A DNA stretch of 64,000 nucleotides. Source: Ruegeria arenilitoris (GTDB lineage Bacteria > Pseudomonadota > Alphaproteobacteria > Rhodobacterales > Rhodobacteraceae). This document shows positions 46,903-57,103 of this stretch, one piece after another (position 1 is the first letter of the stretch; every line of letters begins with the position of its first letter). Where the stretch lies: NCBI RefSeq assembly GCF_013030985.1, contig NZ_WPYP01000011.1:1-64000 (forward strand), written 5' to 3'. The notes beneath the pieces are model-generated. The model was not told the origin of the DNA and did no database searches. It saw only the letters and a list, made by a program, of their open reading frames with translations. A program made the translations under genes and the position numbers.

Positions 46903-47166
46903 TTAGCCCAGCGCTTTGACCCGGGCCGACAGGCGCGACATCTTGCGCGAGGCGGTGTTTTTGTGGAAGACGCCTTTGGTGACGCCGCGCATCAGTTCGG
47001 GCTGAGCGGCACGCAGAGCTGCGGTCGCTGCGTCCTTGTCGCCGGATGCGATCGCTTCTTCGACTTTGCGCAGGTAGGTGCGGATGCGCGAGCGGCGTGC
47101 TTTGTTGATTGCGAAGCGCTTGTCGTTCTGACGCGCGCGTTTCTTAGCCTGGGGCGAATTTGCCAT
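46903..47166 (-). CDS. rpsT: 30S ribosomal protein bS20
   Basis: An 87-residue highly basic helical protein binding 16S r[42 protein letters not shown] at the end. Standard length. Monocistronic with its own terminator; it sits upstream-adjacent to the dnaA promoter region. Confidence 0.97.
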   Translation of the reverse strand: MANSPQAKKRARQNDKRFAINKARRSRIRTYLRKVEEAIASGDKDAATAALRAAQPELMRGVTKGVFHKNTASRKMSRLSARVKALG

Positions 47167-47348
47167 GTGATTCTGACCTTCGTTCGGTACGGTTATATTC
47201 GGTTACGCGTCACGGATTATCCGCACCGGATCAGAAATCACGAGTGTGAGTCGGGCCAAGCGGGCCGCACGCGCATGTATAGCGGCGCTAGTTATCCAAG
47301 ATTGCGCGCTTTGCCAAGCCGATTCTTTCACTGTGCATGGCAGATATG

Positions 47349-47370
47349 AAAAAGGCGGGCCAAGCCCGCC
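47349..47370 (-). terminator. Terminator of the enoyl-CoA hydratase gene
   Basis: On the minus strand GGCGGGC, TTG loop, GCCCGCC then TTTTT, 25 nt after the stop codon. Confidence 0.88.
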
Positions 47371-47394
47371 TGATTTCGATCCAATACACGCGCC

Positions 47395-48171
47395 TTACTT
47401 GTCGCGGAACTGGGCGGCGCGTTTTTCTTGGAACGCGGCCATGCCTTCTTTCTGATCTTCGGTCGCGAACATGGAATGAAAGACGCGGCGTTCGAACAGC
47501 AGGCCTTCGCTGAGCGTGACCTCATAACTGCGGTTGACGGCCTCTTTGGCGGCCATCGTGCTCAGCAGGGATTTCTCGGCGATCTTTTGGGCCGCGCCAA
47601 TCGCTTCTTCCATCAGCTTCTTGGCCGGAACGACCCGGCTGACCAGCCCGGCGCGTTCCGCTTCTTCGGCATCCATGAAGCGCCCGGTCAAATTCATGTC
47701 CATTGCCTTGGACTTGCCGACGAATCGGGTCAGGCGCTGCGTGCCCCCCAGCCCGGCAATGACGCCCAGATTGATCTCGGGTTGACCGAACTTGGCGGTG
47801 TCGGCGGCAATGATGAAATCGCACAGCATGGCCAGTTCGCACCCGCCGCCCAGCGCATAGCCGGAAACGGCGGCAATGATCGGTTTGCGGATCGCACTGA
47901 CCCGGTCATTGACGTCACCGAACAGATTCGCGTTGAACACATCAACAAAGCTCATCTCGGACATCTCTTTGATATCTGCGCCGGCCGCAAAGGCCTTGTC
48001 CGAGCCGGTGATGATGATGCAGCGCACCTTGTCGTTCTGGTCCGCATCTTCCAGCGCCGAGCAGAGCTCTTGCGTGAGTTGGGCGTTCAGCGCGTTCAGC
48101 GCATCGGGTCTGTCGAGCTTGATAAGTGCGACGTGGTCTTCGATTTCGACGATGATCGTCTCAAAAGCCAT
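47395..48171 (-). CDS. Enoyl-CoA hydratase
   Basis: A 258-residue crotonase-fold enzyme hydrating 2-enoyl-CoA in fatty-acid and amino-acid breakdown. Key blocks are [12 protein letters not shown] (first oxyanion strand), [23 protein letters not shown] (with the catalytic Glu) and [20 protein letters not shown] (second Glu). All catalytic positions of short-chain hydratases are present, so hydratase rather than isomerase activity is likely. Single gene with its own terminator. Confidence 0.93.
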   Translation of the reverse strand: MAFETIIVEIEDHVALIKLDRPDALNALNAQLTQELCSALEDADQNDKVRCIIITGSDKAFAAGADIKEMSEMSFVDVFNANLFGDVNDRVSAIRKPIIAAVSGYALGGGCELAMLCDFIIAADTAKFGQPEINLGVIAGLGGTQRLTRFVGKSKAMDMNLTGRFMDAEEAERAGLVSRVVPAKKLMEEAIGAAQKIAEKSLLSTMAAKEAVNRSYEVTLSEGLLFERRVFHSMFATEDQKEGMAAFQEKRAAQFRDK

Positions 48172-48237
48172 GAGGTGTAAGCTTCCGGTTGTTCCGTTCA
48201 GTTACGATTCCTTATCACGCGAGGAAGCTGGATCAAG

Positions 48238-49089
48238 CTATCTTTGGCATTGCGCGCAATAGAAGGATGACCGACCGGACTGAGTGATTCTTTTCACGAC
48301 CGCATCGCAACCCTCGGTGCGGCAGGGTTCGCCTTCGCGGCCGTAGACGTCAAAGCTGTGCTGAAAATATCCAAGCTCTCCATCGGCTTGGCGGAAATCG
48401 CGCAGGGACGATCCGCCTGCCTCGATGGCGTCCTGCAGCACCTGCCGGATGATCGGGACCAGTGCCGCGACACGGGCCACAGAAATCTGTCCGGCTTTGC
48501 GACGTGGCGACACGCCTGCGCGATAAAGCGCCTCACAGACGTAGATATTGCCCAATCCGGCAACGATTCCCTGATCCAGCAACGCCGATTTGACCGGGGT
48601 GTTCTTGCCATGGAACGCCTTGATCAGATGTTGTTCGTGGAAATCGTTGCCCAATGGCTCGGGCCCCAGAACCGACAACAGCTTATGCGCTTCGGCGGTG
48701 GCTGTCGGCAGCAGGTCCATCGCGCCAAACCGACGCGGGTCGTTGAAGGTCACACGCGCGCCATTGGCCATGTGGAACACAACGTGGTCATGTTTTTCAG
48801 GCATCGGGTGTTCGTGTACGAATTGTCCCAGCGGATCGCCTGACACTGTCATCCTCCCGGACATGCCCAGATGGATCAGCAAGGTCTCACCACTGCTGAG
48901 ATCGGCCAGAATGTATTTCGAGCGCCGCCGCAGCCGGTCGACCCGCTGCCCGGTCAGTCGTTCCGCCATGCGGTCGGGAAAGGGCCAGCGCAGATCTGGG
49001 CGGTTCACATCCGCCCGTTCGATCACCACCCCTTCCATCGCAGGCGTCAGCCCGCGGCGGACCGTTTCGACTTCGGGAAGCTCCGGCAT
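48238..49089 (-). CDS. mutM: Formamidopyrimidine-DNA glycosylase
   Basis: Removes 8-oxoguanine and FaPy and nicks the abasic site. The N-terminal catalytic Pro-Glu ([14 protein letters not shown]), the H2TH region ([18 protein letters not shown]) and a C-terminal zinc finger ([10 protein letters not shown]...FYCAQCQR) are complete in 283 residues. The start is fixed by the catalytic proline at position 2. It overlaps the upstream membrane-protein gene by 43 nt, so both are probably translated from one message. Confidence 0.97.
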   Translation of the reverse strand: MPELPEVETVRRGLTPAMEGVVIERADVNRPDLRWPFPDRMAERLTGQRVDRLRRRSKYILADLSSGETLLIHLGMSGRMTVSGDPLGQFVHEHPMPEKHDHVVFHMANGARVTFNDPRRFGAMDLLPTATAEAHKLLSVLGPEPLGNDFHEQHLIKAFHGKNTPVKSALLDQGIVAGLGNIYVCEALYRAGVSPRRKAGQISVARVAALVPIIRQVLQDAIEAGGSSLRDFRQADGELGYFQHSFDVYGREGEPCRTEGCDAVVKRITQSGRSSFYCAQCQR

Positions 49090-49733
49090 GTGCTCTCCTG
49101 ATTTGCCGCAAGTGCGCTTTCGAACGCCTGCACCATTTCATCATGTCCGGTTACATATTTCAGAATCCGCGCCGTCTTCCCATCCGAAAAACGCAGAACA
49201 TATCTCCCATCATTCCTGAGGCTGATCCTGGTGAGCTTTTTAAGGTCATAATATCGCCGCTGAAACAGAGGCCCCGTCGTCACCAATTCCGACCCGTCGA
49301 TCGAGATGGAATTGGCCAGATGAAAAATCAGCGTGTAAATCCCCAACGCCATGACGCCCAGCTTGATCAAAACCACCGTCTCTGCATCCAAAGACGGAAA
49401 AAGCTCATCTGTCCGCGCCAGTTCCGGTTGGACAAAGCTGATGTAAAACAACCCAACCAGCAACAACACAGTCAGGATGATGACGCCCGGCGTCGCGCGA
49501 AAGGTCAGCCGCGTCAGGGATTGCTGCGCAGGCTGTTCGCTGCCTGCCCGCGACATTGAAGAGGTAAGGAAGTCGTTCGGGATATGCCCGACGGCCGCGT
49601 CCAGTTTGTCGCCCAGCCCTCTGGCCTGCCGGACCTCCTGGATCGTGCGAATAACGGCCCTGATCCGCCATGCAATGAAGACAAGCGCCAGGACCAATGC
49701 GACCAAAACTGCAAGAATGGAAAAATATGGCAT
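49047..49733 (-). CDS. Hypothetical membrane protein with PH-like cytoplasmic region
   Basis: A 228-residue protein with an N-terminal span (residues 4-24), a polar segment, and two further spans (about 83-102 and 122-142), followed by a beta-rich stretch ([48 protein letters not shown]) resembling bacterial PH-type domains. I do not recognise a named family. Its last 14 codons overlap mutM, which is unusual but the frame has coding character throughout. It is divergent from ubiE. Confidence 0.65.
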   Translation of the reverse strand: MPYFSILAVLVALVLALVFIAWRIRAVIRTIQEVRQARGLGDKLDAAVGHIPNDFLTSSMSRAGSEQPAQQSLTRLTFRATPGVIILTVLLLVGLFYISFVQPELARTDELFPSLDAETVVLIKLGVMALGIYTLIFHLANSISIDGSELVTTGPLFQRRYYDLKKLTRISLRNDGRYVLRFSDGKTARILKYVTGHDEMVQAFESALAANQESTCRSFPKSKRSAAG

Positions 49734-49888
49734 GTCTGAAAGAGTGCTGAATGAAGTTTACTGGGTGTCTTACCCAGAGACTGAGGAATTTCTGTGGCGC
49801 GACACGGCCCCTGCTACCTTTTCGCGCGATTGTCTTCCCGGCGCGGGGGCCTATAAGGATGAGCAACACAGGCAAAGGCGTCCTTTCA

Positions 49889-50641
49889 ATGTCCGACAGC
49901 AACGACAAGACAACACATTTCGGGTTCGAAACCGTACGCGAGGCCGACAAGGCCGGGCGCGTACAGGGCGTGTTCAACTCGGTCGCTTCGAAATACGACG
50001 TGATGAACGATGTCATGTCTATGGGCATCCACCGGGTCTGGAAAGACGCGATGATGGATTGGCTGGCCCCGCGCCCGGGTCAACGGCTGCTGGACGTGGC
50101 CGGCGGTACAGGCGACATCTCGTTCCGGTTCCTCAAACGCGCGGGCTATGGCCACGCCACCGTGCTGGACCTGACCGAGCCAATGCTGGTCGAAGGTCGC
50201 CAACGAGCCGAAGCCGACCAGATGGCCGACAGCCTGAACTGGGTGGTCGGCGACGCGATGTCCCTGCCCTTCGAGGACAACACCTTTGACGTCTACACCA
50301 TCTCTTTCGGCATCCGGAACGTCACCCGCCCGCAAGAAGCGCTGAACGAGGCCTTCCGTGTACTTAAACCCGGTGGCCGCCTGATGGTGCTGGAATTCAG
50401 CCAGTTGCCGAATGACGGGCTGCAGAAGCTCTATGATCTGTACAGTTTCAACGTCATCCCGCGCATGGGCAAGCTGATCGCCAACGATTACGACAGCTAT
50501 CAGTACCTTGTGGAATCGATCCGCAAATTCCCCGACCAGGAGACCTTCCTGAACATGGTTCGCACCGCCGGGTTCGAAAACGCCAAGTACCGCAACCTCA
50601 GCATGGGTATCGCTGCGCTACACTCCGGCTGGAAGATCTGA
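49889..50641 (+). CDS. ubiE: UbiE, demethylmenaquinone/2-polyprenyl-benzoquinol C-methyltransferase
   Basis: SAM-dependent C-methyltransferase of ubiquinone synthesis. The 250-residue protein begins [16 protein letters not shown], followed by [17 protein letters not shown] and the SAM motif [15 protein letters not shown], then [26 protein letters not shown] choose ATG 49889 because family members begin at this point; ATG 49859 adds ten residues and is the alternative. It is followed by ubiB after 3 nt. Confidence 0.96.
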   Translation: MSDSNDKTTHFGFETVREADKAGRVQGVFNSVASKYDVMNDVMSMGIHRVWKDAMMDWLAPRPGQRLLDVAGGTGDISFRFLKRAGYGHATVLDLTEPMLVEGRQRAEADQMADSLNWVVGDAMSLPFEDNTFDVYTISFGIRNVTRPQEALNEAFRVLKPGGRLMVLEFSQLPNDGLQKLYDLYSFNVIPRMGKLIANDYDSYQYLVESIRKFPDQETFLNMVRTAGFENAKYRNLSMGIAALHSGWKI

Positions 50642-50644
50642 TCC

Positions 50645-52174
50645 ATGCGCGGTCCTCACAATATCATCCGCCTGATCCGCACAGGCGCCACGCTCGAACG
50701 CACAGGCGCCATGAACGTGGTGCTGGACGCTTTCGAAGCCCCACGTCCATTGCGTTTTATTGCTCACGCTTTGGGAAAACCGTTCCAATGGCTGGGCTAC
50801 AAGGGCGATCCCGAAATGCCGCCCGCCACCCGGGCGCTGACGGCGCTGGGTCCGGCCTATATCAAGTTCGGTCAGGTGCTCTCGACCCGCCCGGACGTGG
50901 TGGGCAATGATCTGGCCGCCCAGTTGCGCGTGCTGCAGGACAAGCTGCCGCCCTTTTCACGCGCCGAGGCAATGGCCGAGGTCGAAAAGGAACTCGGTCA
51001 GTCGGTGGATGAGGTGTTCTCGGAGTTCAGCGAACCCATCGCCGCGGCCTCAATCGCACAGGTCCACAAGGCCAAGCTGACCAGCACGGGTGAGGATGTC
51101 GCCGTCAAGGTACTGCGCCCCGGCATCGAACGCGCGTTCCGCAAGGACGTGGACGCGTTCTATTTCGCCGCACGTATCGTCCAGCTGTTCGCCCCTGGCG
51201 CGCGCCGCCTGCGCCCCATGGACGTGATCGAACATTTCGACGGCGTCGTGCGGGGCGAGCTGGACCTGCGTCTGGAAAGCGCCGCCGCCTCGGAATACGC
51301 CGCCAATACCAAGGATGACGAAGGCTTCTGGCTGCCGCCCGTGGTGTGGTCCCTGTCTGCCCGCCGGGTCATGACACTCAGCTGGGCCGACGGTATTCCG
51401 CTGGGCGAAAACGAAGCGCTTGATGCCGCAGGCCACAATCGCCGCGATCTGGCCGAACGGGTCCTGCGCCTGTTCCTGCTGCACGCGCTGCGCGACGGCT
51501 ATTTCCACGCCGACATGCACCAGGGCAACCTGAAGGTCGCCGCCAATGGCGATATCATCGCCTATGACTACGGCATCATGGGCCATATCGACGAATACAC
51601 CCGCCGGGTCTATGCCGAGATCCTCTTTGGCTTCATCCGCCGCGACTACAAACGCGTGGCCGAGGTGCACTTCGAGGCCGGCTATGTCCCCGCCAACCAG
51701 GATGTCGATGAATTCGCCCGCGCCCTGCGCGCAGTGGGTGAGCCGATCTTCGGAATGGACGCTTCGAATATCTCAATGGGACGCCTGCTGAACTATCTGT
51801 TCGAGGTCACCGAACGCTTTGGCATGGAAACCCGGACCGAGCTGATCCTGCTGCAACGCACCATGGTGGTTGTCGAAGGCGTCGCGCGATCACTGGACCC
51901 GCACACGAACATCTGGGAGGTCGCGCGCCCCGTGGTCGAGGATTACATCAAGCAATCCATCGGTCCTCGTGCCGCCTTGCGCGATTTCAGCAAAACCGCG
52001 TGGGTTCTGGCCCGCTTCGGTCCCCGCCTGCCGAGATTGGTCGAGAACGCACTGATTGCTCAGACCCAGAAGGACGAGCCGCAGACATCACCTCTGTGGT
52101 CCGCGGCCCTGCCCGCCGGTATCGGCGCCGCAGCGGGTGCCGCGTTGGTTCTGCTGCTCAACGCGCTCAGCTAG
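50645..52174 (+). CDS. ubiB: UbiB, ubiquinone biosynthesis accessory ATPase
   Basis: Atypical ABC1/ADCK-family kinase-like ATPase that helps extract or present quinone intermediates. The 509-residue protein shows GPAYIKFGQVLSTRPDVVG (the KxGQ motif), PIAAASIAQVHKAKL (Ala-rich loop), VAVKVLRPGIE, and YFHADMHQGNLKV...IIAYDYGIMG (catalytic-loop equivalent), with a C-terminal membrane anchor (ALPAGIGAAAGAALVLLL). Co-transcribed with ubiE, 3 nt apart. Confidence 0.96.
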   Translation: MRGPHNIIRLIRTGATLERTGAMNVVLDAFEAPRPLRFIAHALGKPFQWLGYKGDPEMPPATRALTALGPAYIKFGQVLSTRPDVVGNDLAAQLRVLQDKLPPFSRAEAMAEVEKELGQSVDEVFSEFSEPIAAASIAQVHKAKLTSTGEDVAVKVLRPGIERAFRKDVDAFYFAARIVQLFAPGARRLRPMDVIEHFDGVVRGELDLRLESAAASEYAANTKDDEGFWLPPVVWSLSARRVMTLSWADGIPLGENEALDAAGHNRRDLAERVLRLFLLHALRDGYFHADMHQGNLKVAANGDIIAYDYGIMGHIDEYTRRVYAEILFGFIRRDYKRVAEVHFEAGYVPANQDVDEFARALRAVGEPIFGMDASNISMGRLLNYLFEVTERFGMETRTELILLQRTMVVVEGVARSLDPHTNIWEVARPVVEDYIKQSIGPRAALRDFSKTAWVLARFGPRLPRLVENALIAQTQKDEPQTSPLWSAALPAGIGAAAGAALVLLLNALS

Positions 52175-52236
52175 ACACCAGCCCGCCCGCTTCAGCTGGC
52201 CAGAAATACCTTCGGAGGGATTCGCGCCCGCGCGAT

Positions 52237-52256
52237 GGGGGGCAGACAGCCCCCCC
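52237..52256. terminator. GC-rich hairpin between the convergent ubiB and thiolase genes
   Basis: GGGGGGC, AGACA loop, GCCCCCC, midway between two converging stop codons. No T-run on either side, so its strength is uncertain. Confidence 0.4.
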
Positions 52257-52269
52257 GCCGGGCTTCGAC

Positions 52270-53445
52270 TCAGAGCCGCTCGATGGCGATGGCAATCCCC
52301 TGCCCGCCGCCGATGCACATGGTCACCAGCCCCTTGGACCCGCCCGTGCGCTCCAGCTCGTACAGTGTTTTAAGCGTAATGATTGCACCGGTCGCACCCA
52401 CCGGGTGACCCAGAGCAATCGCCCCACCGTTCGGGTTCACCTTCGACGCATCCAGCCCCAACTCCTGATTCACCGCCAGAGCCTGCGCCGCAAATGCCTC
52501 GTTGCTTTCGATCACATCGAAATCATCCACCGACAGACCAGTCTTTTCCATTAGGTTCCGCACTGCCGGAACGGGCCCGATGCCCATCACTTCGGGACGG
52601 ACCCCGGCATGGGCATAGCCCAGAATGCGCGCCTTGGGTTTCAGCCCGGCCTTTTCGGCGGCGTCCGCCGTTGCCAGAACCATCGCCGCCGCACCGTCAT
52701 TGATGCCCGAGGCATTGCCCGCCGTCACACGACCGTCCTTCTTGAACACCGGCCGCAGACCTGCCAGCGCCTCGACCGTGGTGGCCTTGGGGTGTTCGTC
52801 GACCTTGAAGTCCACCATGTCCCGTTTGACCTTGACCTGCACCGGCGCGATCTGGCTGTCGAAATACCCCGCCTCGATCGCCGCCGCCGCGCGGGTTTGG
52901 CTGGTCATAGCAAACTCGTCCATCTGCTCGCGGCTGATCTGATGCTCATCGGCGACATTCTCGGCTGTCACGCCCATATGACCGGTGCCGAAGGGACAAT
53001 TCAGCGCCCCCAGCATCATGTCCAGCGAAGTCACATCGCCCATCTTCGCCCCCCACCGTGCCTGCGGTACGATATACGGGCTGCGCGACATGCTTTCGGC
53101 CCCGCCCGCCACAGCAAAGTCGGCATCGCCCAGCATCAGGGACTGCACAGCCGAGACAATCGCCTGCGCACCCGATCCACACAGCCGGTTCACATTCATC
53201 GCAGGCGTCCCGTTCGGAATTCCCGCCTGCATCGCGGCAACGCGCGACAGGTACATGTCGCGCGGCTCGGTATTGATCACATGCCCGAACACCACATGCC
53301 CGATCTGCGCGCCCTCGACACCCGACCGCTCCAGCGCGGCCTCGGTGGTGACGGTCGCCAGGTCGATGGGCGCGGTCGATGCCAGCGCGCCACCAAAGGT
53401 TCCAATTGCGGTGCGGGCACCATCCAGCAATACGATATCGGTCAT
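52270..53445 (-). CDS. Acetyl-CoA acetyltransferase / beta-ketothiolase
   Basis: A 391-residue thiolase. The acyl-accepting cysteine is in MNVNRLCGSGAQAIVSAVQ (near residue 89), the His and second Cys in NPNGGAIALGHPVGATGA and LVTMCIGGGQGIAIAIE, and VIESNEAFAAQ supplies the remaining active-site loop. All three catalytic residues are intact. Start at ATG 53445 (MTDIVLLDGARTAIG) behind GGAGGAGACTG. Whether it is biosynthetic (PHB) or degradative cannot be read; no phaB is nearby. Divergent from a cupin-type XRE regulator. Confidence 0.94.
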   Translation of the reverse strand: MTDIVLLDGARTAIGTFGGALASTAPIDLATVTTEAALERSGVEGAQIGHVVFGHVINTEPRDMYLSRVAAMQAGIPNGTPAMNVNRLCGSGAQAIVSAVQSLMLGDADFAVAGGAESMSRSPYIVPQARWGAKMGDVTSLDMMLGALNCPFGTGHMGVTAENVADEHQISREQMDEFAMTSQTRAAAAIEAGYFDSQIAPVQVKVKRDMVDFKVDEHPKATTVEALAGLRPVFKKDGRVTAGNASGINDGAAAMVLATADAAEKAGLKPKARILGYAHAGVRPEVMGIGPVPAVRNLMEKTGLSVDDFDVIESNEAFAAQALAVNQELGLDASKVNPNGGAIALGHPVGATGAIITLKTLYELERTGGSKGLVTMCIGGGQGIAIAIERL

Positions 53446-53562
53446 GTCAGTCTCCTCCGGGATTCGCAGGCAGTATGCACTTGCAGCATAGACATGTCCT
53501 ATGGGACGTCCCGTCACGGTTGGAATTGACAACCACGCCCGCAAGGCGCATGAAATTCCGTC

Positions 53563-54126
53563 ATGACGGAAAACACAGACGATATCCTGACACGCCTGCC
53601 CGCCCGCCTGAAAGAAGCGCGCCGGGCCAAGGGCCTGTCGCTGGAAGCCGTGGCCAATCTCAGCGGCGTGTCCCGCTCGATGGTCAGCCAGATCGAACGG
53701 GGCGAAAGCAGCCCCACCATCTCGACCCTGTGGAACCTGACCCGCGCCCTGCAGGTCGATTTCGCGGGCCTGCTGGAAGAGGCCAACACCACCGATCAGA
53801 TCGAAGTGCTGCGCAAGGCCGAGGTGCCCAGCATCGACAATATGGGCCAGAACTGCCGCATCCGAATCCTCTCCCCGCCCGAAGAGGCCGGCGGGCACGA
53901 GGTCTATGATATCGAGTTCGACGCGGGCGGCGCGTTGACCAGCCAGCCCCATGCACGGGGTGCCCGCGAACAACTGACGGTGCTGGAAGGGTCGGTCCGC
54001 GTGACTTCGGGCGCGGCTTCGAACGATCTGCAACAGGGTGACACAGCGCGCTATGCCGCTGACGCAGCCCATTCAATCACGGCTGACAGCCCCGCGCGCG
54101 TGTTCCTGATCGTCAAGAACGCCTGA
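53563..54126 (+). CDS. XRE-family regulator with C-terminal cupin domain
   Basis: A 187-residue regulator: HTH at about 10-65 (GLSLEAVANLSGVSRSMVSQIERGESSPTISTLWNLTRAL read in parts) and a cupin domain from about 110. It is the same architecture as the protein at 15202-15756 but a different sequence. It is divergent from the thiolase gene and lies about 800 nt upstream of kbl, so either could be the target; a cluster of ATTCCSG repeats before kbl makes that operon a candidate. Confidence 0.88.
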   Translation: MTENTDDILTRLPARLKEARRAKGLSLEAVANLSGVSRSMVSQIERGESSPTISTLWNLTRALQVDFAGLLEEANTTDQIEVLRKAEVPSIDNMGQNCRIRILSPPEEAGGHEVYDIEFDAGGALTSQPHARGAREQLTVLEGSVRVTSGAASNDLQQGDTARYAADAAHSITADSPARVFLIVKNA

Positions 54127-54203
54127 CGGTTTCCGCCCCGAAATTGGGAAAATCTCTGATTCTGTGATAGCTTGGAGCTTTCTCAACCATTGGGGGCATC
54201 CGG

Positions 54204-54836
54204 ATGGGGCTTGAAGTTATTGGGGCCGGTTTTGGCCGCACGGGAACAAATTCATTAAAAATCGCTTTGGAACGACTGGGTTTTGGCCCCTGTCATCACA
54301 TGTTCGAAGTTCGGGACAATCCCGACCAATTGCCCGCGTGGGAAGCCGCCGCGCAAGGTAAGCCTTCGGACTGGGATGCCATGTTCCAAGGGTATCGCGC
54401 ACAGGTCGACTGGCCCGGCGCAGCCTATTGGCAGCAACTGGCCGCACACTATCCCGACGCCAAAGTCATCCTGAGCGTCCGCGACCCTGACGCTTGGTTT
54501 GACAGCGTGCAGGCCACCATTGGCCCGTTCATGACAACAATGCGGGGCAAACACGATCAACCGCATTTGAATGCTATTGCCGAAATGTGCAGCAAGTTCA
54601 TTGCGCAGGATATCTTTGGTGGCCAATTGAATGACCGCGACCACGCAACGCGCGTGTTCAAGGCACATGCCGACACCGTCCGCCAGACAATTCCGGCAGA
54701 CCGGCTGCTGATCTATGAAACCGGGAGTGGTTGGGACCCGCTGTGCGCATTCCTTGGGGTCGACACCCCTGACGAGCCCTATCCTCTGACCAATTCCAGC
54801 AAAGAGTTTCAGAAAGAGATCAACGACACAAAGTAG
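54204..54836 (+). CDS. Sulfotransferase-family protein (P-loop, Sulfotransfer_4 type)
   Basis: A 210-residue PAPS-dependent sulfotransferase-like protein. The N-terminal 5'-phosphosulfate loop is [20 protein letters not shown], and the 3'-phosphate-binding region is [16 protein letters not shown]. The catalytic base is likely in the intervening segment. Length is typical for the bacterial group, whose substrates (lipids, glycans, small metabolites) are mostly unknown. No PAPS-synthesis gene is nearby. It stands alone between the XRE regulator and kbl. Confidence 0.88.
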   Translation: MGLEVIGAGFGRTGTNSLKIALERLGFGPCHHMFEVRDNPDQLPAWEAAAQGKPSDWDAMFQGYRAQVDWPGAAYWQQLAAHYPDAKVILSVRDPDAWFDSVQATIGPFMTTMRGKHDQPHLNAIAEMCSKFIAQDIFGGQLNDRDHATRVFKAHADTVRQTIPADRLLIYETGSGWDPLCAFLGVDTPDEPYPLTNSSKEFQKEINDTK

Positions 54837-54875
54837 TTAGGCGCATCCAGCGGGGTGCACCCTTGTATTTCCAAT

Positions 54876-54930
54876 ATTTCGGATTTTATTCCGCAATACA
54901 GAAATTCCCGTATTCCGGAATCTATTCCGC
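54876..54930. promoter_or_regulatory. Cluster of ATTYCSG repeats upstream of kbl
   Basis: ATTTCGG (54876), ATTCCGC (54888), ATTCCCG (54904), ATTCCGG (54912) and ATTCCGC (54924) run in the same orientation, spaced 12, 16, 8 and 12 nt, ending 35 nt before the kbl start. ATTCCGGAAT at 54912-54921 is also a perfect palindrome. Candidate multi-site operator for the kbl operon; AATTCCCGTAT here also occurs in the promoter of the XRE-cupin gene at 15202. Confidence 0.5.
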
Positions 54931-54964
54931 TATGATAGATAACGTCCTGCGCAAGGAGGATTCG

Positions 54965-56152
54965 ATGTCTCAACAGTTCCTGAACCACGTCACCGAAACG
55001 CTCGGCCAGATCCGGGCGGAAGGCCTGTACAAAAACGAACGAATGATCACCTCGCCTCAGGGCGGTGAGATTACGGTGGGCGACAAACAGGTGATCAACC
55101 TGTGCGCCAACAATTATCTGGGTCTGGCCGATCACCCGGCCCTGATCGACGCCGCCAAGGGCGCGATGGAGCCCAAGGGCTTCGGCATGGCCTCGGTCCG
55201 GTTCATCTGCGGCACGCAGGACATTCACCGCGAGCTGGAGCAGAAGCTGGCCAAATTCCTGAACAAGGACGATGCGATCCTGTTTGCCGCCTGTTTCGAC
55301 GCCAATGGTGGGCTGTTTGAGCCTTTGTTGGGGCCTGAAGACGCCATTATCTCGGACAGCCTGAACCATGCCTCGATCATCGACGGAGTTCGCTTATGCA
55401 AGGCCAAGCGCTATCGCTACATGAACAACGACATGAACGACCTCGAAGCCTGGCTGAAGCAGGCGCGCGAGGATGGCGCACGGCATATCATGATCGCCAC
55501 CGACGGCGTGTTCTCGATGGACGGCTATCTGGCCAACCTGCCGAAGATTCGCGAACTGGCCGACAAATACGATGCCATCGTCATGGTCGATGACTGCCAC
55601 GCCACCGGCTTCATGGGGCCGAACGGCGCAGGCACGCCGGATCATTTCGGCGTCGATGTGGACATTCTGACTGGAACTCTGGGCAAGGCACTTGGGGGGG
55701 CAATCGGCGGTTACATCGCCGGGCCGCAGCCAGTGATAGATCTGCTACGGCAGCGGGCGCGGCCCTATCTGTTCTCGAATTCGCTGCCGCCGTCCATCGT
55801 TGCTGCCGGACTGGAAGCAATCCGTCTGGTCGAAGAAGGCAGCATGCTGCGCGCCCAACTGTTCGGCAACGCCAAATATTGGCGCGCCGGGCTGGAAAAG
55901 CTGGGCTTTGACCTGCTGCCCGGTGAACACCCGATCATCCCGGTGATGCTGGGTGAGGCAACGCTGGCACAGGACATGGCCGCCAAACTGTTTGATGAGG
56001 GCGTCTATGTCTCGGGCTTTTTCTTCCCTGTCGTCCCGCGTGGACAGGCGCGGATCAGAACACAGATGAATGCGGCTCTGACCAAAGACGAGCTGGACCG
56101 GGCGCTGGCTGCCTTCGGCAAAGTTGGCAGAGAATTGGGAGTGATCTCGTGA
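54965..56152 (+). CDS. kbl: 2-amino-3-ketobutyrate CoA ligase (glycine C-acetyltransferase)
   Basis: PLP enzyme that cleaves 2-amino-3-ketobutyrate with CoA to glycine and acetyl-CoA, working with threonine dehydrogenase. The 395-residue alpha-oxoamine-synthase protein shows [47 protein letters not shown] and the PLP-binding lysine in [20 protein letters not shown] 54965 is preceded by AAGGAGGA. Its stop overlaps the next gene by 4 nt. Confidence 0.97.
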   Translation: MSQQFLNHVTETLGQIRAEGLYKNERMITSPQGGEITVGDKQVINLCANNYLGLADHPALIDAAKGAMEPKGFGMASVRFICGTQDIHRELEQKLAKFLNKDDAILFAACFDANGGLFEPLLGPEDAIISDSLNHASIIDGVRLCKAKRYRYMNNDMNDLEAWLKQAREDGARHIMIATDGVFSMDGYLANLPKIRELADKYDAIVMVDDCHATGFMGPNGAGTPDHFGVDVDILTGTLGKALGGAIGGYIAGPQPVIDLLRQRARPYLFSNSLPPSIVAAGLEAIRLVEEGSMLRAQLFGNAKYWRAGLEKLGFDLLPGEHPIIPVMLGEATLAQDMAAKLFDEGVYVSGFFFPVVPRGQARIRTQMNAALTKDELDRALAAFGKVGRELGVIS

Positions 56153-57099
56153 TTCTGCCCTCTGTGATCGACGCAATTGGTGACACGCCGCTCGTCGATC
56201 TGTCACGCGTTTGTCAGAAGCTTGATCTGGACGGTCGCATTCTGGCCAAACTGGATTACCTGCTGCCGGGATTTTCGAAAAAGGACCGGGCCGCGAAATC
56301 CATCGTCGAACTGGCGCGGGCCGATGGCACATTGGCTCCGGGGCAGACGGTTGTTGAACTGACCTCGGGCAATATGGGCACTGGTCTGGCGATTGTCTGC
56401 AGCATTCTGGGGCATCCCTTCGTCGCGGTCATGAGCGCCGGAAACTCGATCGAACGCGCGCGCATGATGCGGGCCTTGGGGGCCGAGGTCGTGATTGTCC
56501 CGCAAGCCGAAGGCAGCAAACCCGGAGAAGTCTCGGGGGCCGATCTGGCCATGGTGGATGAGGCCGCGCAGCGCATCACCGCAGAACGCAATGCGTTTCG
56601 CGCCGACCAATTCGGTCATTCGGGCAACCCCAAAGCCCATGCCACCGGCACGGGACCAGAAATCTGGAACCAGTCCGGCGGGTCCGTGACGGCGTTCTGC
56701 GATTTTGCGGGATCCGGTGGCACTCTGGCCGGGGCGGCAGAGTACCTGACCCCGCTGGGCGTGCGCTGCTTTGCGGTCGAACCCGAAGGCGCGCGGGCCA
56801 TCGCCGGAGAAGCCATCAGCAATCCCGATCACCCGATTCAGGGCGGCGGTTATGCCATGGGCGATCTGATCCACCTGAACGGAACAACCCTGGCCGGGCA
56901 TCTGTCGGTTTCGGGTGACGCAGCACGGGACAGCGCGCAATTGCTGGCCCGGACCGAAGGCATTTTCGCGGGCTTCTCGGCAGGAGCCAACCTCGCTGCG
57001 GCCATCGACCTGCTGCGCGGGCCGGAAAAAGGCGGCTGCGTTGCGATTGTGATGTGTGACAGCGGACTGAAATACCTGTCCACCGATTTGTGGGAGTAA
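56149..57099 (+). CDS. PLP-dependent cysteine-synthase-family protein between kbl and tdh
   Basis: A 316-residue fold-type-II PLP protein. The PLP-lysine region is [16 protein letters not shown] (where OASS proteins have PGGSVKDR), with [15 protein letters not shown] for the cofactor loop, [15 protein letters not shown] for phosphate binding and [18 protein letters not shown] at the end. It starts at a GTG overlapping the kbl stop and ends 4 nt before tdh, so it is locked into the threonine-degradation operon. It could make cysteine or related amino acids, or act on serine/threonine; the exact reaction is not known. Confidence 0.85.
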   Translation: MILPSVIDAIGDTPLVDLSRVCQKLDLDGRILAKLDYLLPGFSKKDRAAKSIVELARADGTLAPGQTVVELTSGNMGTGLAIVCSILGHPFVAVMSAGNSIERARMMRALGAEVVIVPQAEGSKPGEVSGADLAMVDEAAQRITAERNAFRADQFGHSGNPKAHATGTGPEIWNQSGGSVTAFCDFAGSGGTLAGAAEYLTPLGVRCFAVEPEGARAIAGEAISNPDHPIQGGGYAMGDLIHLNGTTLAGHLSVSGDAARDSAQLLARTEGIFAGFSAGANLAAAIDLLRGPEKGGCVAIVMCDSGLKYLSTDLWE

Positions 57100-57103
57100 A
57101 CTC

